In this document: piece after piece, positions 60,735 to 64,000 of the stretch
Layout of the letters: each line of letters begins with the position of its first letter
Position numbering within the stretch: position 1 is the stretch's first letter
Assembly: GCA_965661265.1 (NCBI GenBank)
Contig: CBFIDE010000010.1
Coordinates: forward strand, 21,523-85,522
From: CBFIDE01 sp965661265
Lineage (GTDB): Bacteria; Bacteroidota; Bacteroidia; Flavobacteriales; Schleiferiaceae
Direction: 5' to 3'
DNA: 64,000 nt
Notes under the pieces: model-generated
Seen by the model: the letters and a program-made list of their open reading frames with translations, nothing else
The model's database searches: none
Told to the model about the DNA's origin: nothing
Made by a program: the position numbers and the translations under genes

Positions 60735-61316
60735 GTGGGAGAGTTAACATTAGAACAAAAACGTAAGGTTAGGAAACCTCTACTTTGGATTGGAATGACT
60801 AGCATTTCTATGTCTTTTGCTGGACTTACAAGCGGTTATATGGTTAGTAGGTCAGCATTGTTGGCTGATGACAGATGGCTAGAGTTTATACTTCCTCAAG
60901 CATTCACTTATGCTACAATTGCAATTGTCTTGAGCAGTATTACTATGGTAATCGCCGGAAGGCAAAAAAGAAAACAAAATAAAGGTGCAATGGTGAAAGC
61001 TTTAATTGCCACCTTAATCTTAGGATTAGCTTTTGTAGTTTTACAAATCCTAGGAGCGATAGATTTATTAGATAGGGGACTTTTTTTTACTGGCCCTGAG
61101 AGTAATACAGCTATATCTTGGGTTTATGTGATTAGCTTTTTACACTGGTTACATGTTATTTCAGGAATCATTGTACTTTTTGTAAGTTTGAGACAAGCTA
61201 TAAAAGGTACATATGATGATGTAAATCATCAAGGTTTATCATTGAGTGCTATATATTGGCACTTTCTTGATGCACTATGGATTTATTTATTCCTGTTTTT
61301 GTTATTTATTCGCTAA
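60735..61316 (+). CDS. Cytochrome c oxidase subunit III-like protein (short)
   Basis: A 193-residue membrane protein with five helices and the subunit III pattern ('LWIGMTSISMSFAGLTSGYM', 'FLHWLHVISGIIVLFVSLRQ', 'GLSLSAIYWHFLDALWIYLF' with the conserved YWHFLD.LW). Start is GTG at 60735, the base after the ctaB stop. Stabilises the catalytic subunit and proton uptake. It is the first of two subunit III genes in a row; having two separate proteins is a feature I know from the Bacteroidota oxidase linked with alternative complex III. Confidence 0.93.
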   Translation: MGELTLEQKRKVRKPLLWIGMTSISMSFAGLTSGYMVSRSALLADDRWLEFILPQAFTYATIAIVLSSITMVIAGRQKRKQNKGAMVKALIATLILGLAFVVLQILGAIDLLDRGLFFTGPESNTAISWVYVISFLHWLHVISGIIVLFVSLRQAIKGTYDDVNHQGLSLSAIYWHFLDALWIYLFLFLLFIR

Positions 61317-61336
61317 ACTTGCAAAAAAAATAGAGG

Positions 61337-62260
61337 ATGGCAAACAATGCTACTTTAGACAATTCAAACCAACCAACTTGGGGTGGTGGTAAGCAGCCGA
61401 TGGGTGCTAGTTATGGTAAACTAATGATGTGGTTCTTCCTATTGTCGGATGCGCTTACATTCACTGGTTTCTTAACTGCTATGGGGATGTATAGATTTAA
61501 GTATGAAGATACCTGGCCAATAGCTGAAGATGTATTTACTCACTTCCCATTTGTTCATGGAGAGCAACCTTTGCTCTATGTTGCATTAATGACATTTATT
61601 CTAATTTTATCTTCTGTAACAATGGTATTGGCCGTAAGTGCAGGTCACGAAATGAAGAAGAATAAAGTGATTCTTTGGATGGGCCTTACTGTAATTGGCG
61701 GATTTATATTCTTAGGATCTCAAGCTTGGGAGTGGTATCACTTTATCCATGGAGATAAAGGAGCTGTTCAAATGGTTGACAATACAGTAATGTATGTCAC
61801 TCCAATTGATGGCGATGGTGAGATTATAAGCTTATACGAGCTTGTAACAGATATGGAGAAACCACATGGCTCTCATTATCATTTCACAACGGAGCAAGTA
61901 AGAAAGGCCTTTGCAGCTAATGATCAATATACTTTAAGACACCCTGGTAAAGCTGAAATTACTCTTTCAAGAGGTGAAGCCCTTGCTGCGATGGCTAAAG
62001 CCGAATCTATTCAAGGAGCTAATCTGAAAGAGAATGAATATGGTAATGTATTATTTGCTGACTTTTTCTTCTTTGTAACAGGATTTCACGGAACTCACGT
62101 TTTCTCTGGAGTTTTAATCAACTTGATTATCTTTATTAATGTAGTCATGGGTACTTATGAGAAAAGGGGCCATTATGAAATGGTTGAAAAAGTGGGCTTA
62201 TACTGGCACTTTGTTGACCTTGTATGGGTATTCGTATTTACTTTCTTCTATTTAGTTTAA
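61337..62260 (+). CDS. coxC: Cytochrome c oxidase subunit III (long, with insert)
   Basis: A 307-residue membrane protein of the subunit III family with six or seven helices: 'KLMMWFFLLSDALTFTGFLT' at the start, 'GSQAWEWYHFIHG', 'GFHGTHVFSGVLINLIIF' and 'VGLYWHFVDLVWVFVFTFFY' at the end. Between 'WEWYHFIHG' (about 138) and 'ADFFFFVTGFHG' (about 240) it has an extra soluble segment of some 90 residues rich in charged residues, absent from typical subunit III. Short gaps on both sides (20 and 19 bases). Confidence 0.94.
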   Translation: MANNATLDNSNQPTWGGGKQPMGASYGKLMMWFFLLSDALTFTGFLTAMGMYRFKYEDTWPIAEDVFTHFPFVHGEQPLLYVALMTFILILSSVTMVLAVSAGHEMKKNKVILWMGLTVIGGFIFLGSQAWEWYHFIHGDKGAVQMVDNTVMYVTPIDGDGEIISLYELVTDMEKPHGSHYHFTTEQVRKAFAANDQYTLRHPGKAEITLSRGEALAAMAKAESIQGANLKENEYGNVLFADFFFFVTGFHGTHVFSGVLINLIIFINVVMGTYEKRGHYEMVEKVGLYWHFVDLVWVFVFTFFYLV

Positions 62261-62279
62261 TTAAAAAATATTCTGAGTT

Positions 62280-62627
62280 ATGTCACATAATCCTAATCTT
62301 CCTAGCGAGCATCACAAGAGTCCTGAGGGAACTTGGTGGATCTGGAAAGTATTTATTATTCTCCTTGTTGTTACTGCATTAGAGGTAGCTCTTGGAATCA
62401 TAAAGCCAGAAATATTAATGGGCCCTTTCTTGGGGACTAGCCTATTGAATATCATCTTTATAGCGCTTACTTTATTAAAGGCATTTTATATTGTTGCTGA
62501 ATTTATGCACGTTAAATTTGAGAAGTCTAACCTAGTTTGGACCTTGACTTTACCTGTAATTATTTTAATTCCTTACTTAGCATTTATAGTGTTAAATGAA
62601 GGAGGATATATGACCAGTTTGCATTAA
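62280..62627 (+). CDS. Cytochrome c oxidase subunit IV-like protein
   Basis: A small (115-residue) membrane protein with three helices ('IWKVFIILLVVTALEVALGI', 'LLNIIFIALTLLKAFYIVAE', 'LTLPVIILIPYLAFIVL'), matching the prokaryotic cytochrome oxidase subunit IV family (COX4-like), with the 'LTLLKAFYIVAEFMHVKFE' stretch diagnostic. Probably aids assembly or stability of the oxidase. One base separates it from the sco gene. Confidence 0.92.
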   Translation: MSHNPNLPSEHHKSPEGTWWIWKVFIILLVVTALEVALGIIKPEILMGPFLGTSLLNIIFIALTLLKAFYIVAEFMHVKFEKSNLVWTLTLPVIILIPYLAFIVLNEGGYMTSLH

Positions 62628-62628
62628 G

Positions 62629-63378
62629 ATGAATAAAAAACAATTTACAAAAGGGGCAGTATTAATAACATTATTGATACTCCCCTTTTTAGTTTACTTC
62701 TTTTTTGTCTATTTAGCTGAGGAGAACTTTTTTGTTACTTTAGACTATGTCGGCCCAATTGAAATCACAGTAGATGAAAAGGGCGATACCCTAACTGAGT
62801 ATTATACCATTCCTGAATTTTCTTTTACATCTCAAGATGATACTCTAGTATCTTCAGATAAGCTCAAGAATAATATAGTACTTCTTAATTTTTTCTTTTC
62901 CACCTGCCCAAGTGTTTGTCCTGCAATGAACTTTAATGTTCAGCAAGTTCAAGAGCGATTCAAAGGTTATGAGCATTTTAAAATTGTTTCAATCTCTATT
63001 GATCCAGAATATGATCAGGTGGATGTATTGAAGAAATATGAACGCTTGATAAATGCAACTCCAGGAAGATGGTATTTTCTAACTGGGAATAAGGATACTA
63101 TCTATGACTTTGCTTCACAAGTGTTTTTACCAGCTAATGAGGATAAAAGTGCTCCTGGAGGTTTTCTTCATAGCGAGAATGTTTTGTTAATAGATTGGGA
63201 TGGGCACATAAGAAGTTCTAAAGATGAGAATGGAAATATTATTGGTGCATATAATAGTATGGATGCAGTTGGTCTTGGTGAACTAAAAGATGATATAAAG
63301 GTTCTCATTGCAGAGTTCGAAAAAAAGAAGTCTGTAGATGAATATAGAGAACAGAAGGCTAATTCAAGGAAAAAATAA
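62629..63378 (+). CDS. SCO1/SenC-family copper chaperone
   Basis: Membrane-anchored thioredoxin-like protein that delivers copper to CuA of subunit II. The 249 residues have one N-terminal helix (about 9-30), then the domain with the copper site C-x3-C in 'FFSTCPSVCPAMNFN' (near 87-101) and the distant His in 'GGFLHSENVLLIDWDG' (near 178-193). Both are intact. It follows subunit IV and precedes DUF420; the C-terminal Lys/Glu-rich tail is unremarkable. Confidence 0.95.
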   Translation: MNKKQFTKGAVLITLLILPFLVYFFFVYLAEENFFVTLDYVGPIEITVDEKGDTLTEYYTIPEFSFTSQDDTLVSSDKLKNNIVLLNFFFSTCPSVCPAMNFNVQQVQERFKGYEHFKIVSISIDPEYDQVDVLKKYERLINATPGRWYFLTGNKDTIYDFASQVFLPANEDKSAPGGFLHSENVLLIDWDGHIRSSKDENGNIIGAYNSMDAVGLGELKDDIKVLIAEFEKKKSVDEYREQKANSRKK

Positions 63379-63379
63379 G

Positions 63380-63928
63380 ATGTCAACAAGTAAAAAGTTA
63401 GGAGTACGGGAGTCTTTAATAATTGATTTAATTGTTGGCCTCTCTGTTGTTGTTCCAATAGCCGTGGCAGTATTAATTCTTTTTCCTGATGTGTTTCGCG
63501 TAGATTTTGGAATTGAGGCAGGTGTTCTACCTTTATTTCATGCGATTTTAAATGGGAGTACAGGGCTATTGTTAATCTTAGGTTTATACTTTATTAAGCA
63601 AAGAAGAATAGTATCTCATAAGAGAGTTATGCTCTTGGCTTTTTCATTTTCAACGATTTTCTTAGTGAGTTATGTGATCAGCAAACTGAATACTGAGCCT
63701 ACTCCTTTTGGAGGAGAAGGTATCCTTAAAGGGATCTATTACTTTATTCTAATTTCTCATATTATTCTTAGTGTTCCTGTTCTTCCATTGGCTATGTTTT
63801 CTATTTTCAGAGGGCTCACCAGAGAGAATGAGAAGCATAAGAAGTTAGTGAGATATACGTTTCCTATTTGGTTGTATGTCTCTTTTACTGGAGTATTGGT
63901 GTATATTTTCATGGCCCCATATTATTAA
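63380..63928 (+). CDS. DUF420-family membrane protein
   Basis: A 182-residue membrane protein with five helices and the DUF420 pattern: 'LPLFHAILNGSTGLLLILGL', 'RRIVSHKRVMLLAFSFSTIF', 'YYFILISHIILSVPVLPLAM' and 'HKKLVRYTFPIWLYVSFTGV'. DUF420 proteins occur in oxidase gene clusters and are thought to act in oxidase assembly (CtaM/YozB-like). Start: ATG at 63380 ('MSTSKKLG'), one base after the sco stop. Confidence 0.92.
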   Translation: MSTSKKLGVRESLIIDLIVGLSVVVPIAVAVLILFPDVFRVDFGIEAGVLPLFHAILNGSTGLLLILGLYFIKQRRIVSHKRVMLLAFSFSTIFLVSYVISKLNTEPTPFGGEGILKGIYYFILISHIILSVPVLPLAMFSIFRGLTRENEKHKKLVRYTFPIWLYVSFTGVLVYIFMAPYY

Positions 63929-63940
63929 GTAAATTTGAAA

Positions 63941-64000
63941 ATGCTTAAAAGTAAATTTCTTTTTATTCTTTTTCTATTGTTACTGCTTACGGCTAACACT
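63941..64000 (+). CDS. Start of a further exported protein (cut by window edge)
   Basis: ATG at 63941 opens a frame that stays open to the window end: twenty residues, MLKSK followed by a hydrophobic run (FLFILFLLLLLTANT), clearly the start of a signal peptide. It starts 12 bases after the DUF420 stop on the same strand and would be the next gene of the oxidase operon. No identity can be given. Confidence 0.6.
   Translation, partial: MLKSKFLFILFLLLLLTANT

Noticed and set aside
1..64000. Defence islands, CRISPR, toxin-antitoxin pairs, insertion sequences
   Set aside because: None was seen: no repeat arrays, transposase motifs or toxin-antitoxin-like small gene pairs; gene content is mostly core.

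Overview
The window looks like chromosomal DNA of a marine-type Bacteroidota bacterium, most likely order Flavobacteriales. The supporting evidence is AT-rich DNA, promoters of the TAnnTTTG (-7) type, an alternative complex III respiratory operon (actABCDEF), the type IX secretion (T9SS) translocon gene sprA between ruvA and gcvH, several proteins ending in T9SS sorting domains, PorT/Omp28/DUF6029 envelope proteins, and a DnaG of the zinc-ligand-less form. I cannot place the genus. No rRNA, tRNA, CRISPR array, prophage or insertion sequence was seen, and no gene-free stretch exceeds 300 bases (the longest is 45436-45696).

Layout. 1-5940: two convergent, overlapping O-antigen-ligase-like genes and a minus-strand operon that starts with dnaG and continues into surface-glycan genes. 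6025-13517: housekeeping genes (MscS channel, polyprenyl diphosphate synthase, rlmN, queA, tdk) and an alanine racemase that carries only the C-terminal domain of a former MurF fusion partner. 13557-20905: an exported M1 peptidase, a T9SS-sorted PNGase F-like protein, and the ftsX-DUF3098-uppP-truB operon. 21032-27762: a SPOR-domain membrane protein, a sirtuin, and the rimP-nusA-infB operon behind a leader hairpin. 28443-39681: one long respiratory operon, alternative complex III followed by cytochrome c oxidase subunits II and I. 39812-41765: ruvB-queG. 41762-48439: a divergent envelope locus with a TlpA-like thioredoxin, DUF6029 barrel, Omp28 lipoprotein and PorT-like barrel on one side, and two T9SS-exported proteins, one of them Omp28-like, on the other. 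48564-58900: ruvA-sprA, gcvH, a VanZ-like gene and two tandem TonB-like genes. 58952-64000: cysQ, then ctaB and the remaining oxidase genes (two subunit III, subunit IV, Sco, DUF420).

How the genes work together. The act and cox genes encode a quinol-to-oxygen branch in which complex III and an aa3-type oxidase probably form a supercomplex; ctaB and sco supply heme O and copper. sprA encodes the outer-membrane pore through which the T9SS-tagged products of this window would leave the cell. The TonB-like genes, PorT-like and DUF6029 barrels and Omp28 proteins add to the envelope theme. UppP, polyprenyl synthase, Alr, FtsX and the SPOR proteins serve wall synthesis and division.

Most notable: a candidate trans-envelope thiol relay (41762-48439), a terminator-like hairpin with an overlapping leaderless micro-ORF upstream of rimP, the MurF remnant on Alr, and loss of zinc ligands in DnaG, thymidine kinase and the sirtuin. 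All functional calls come from reading motifs by eye; no database search was run.
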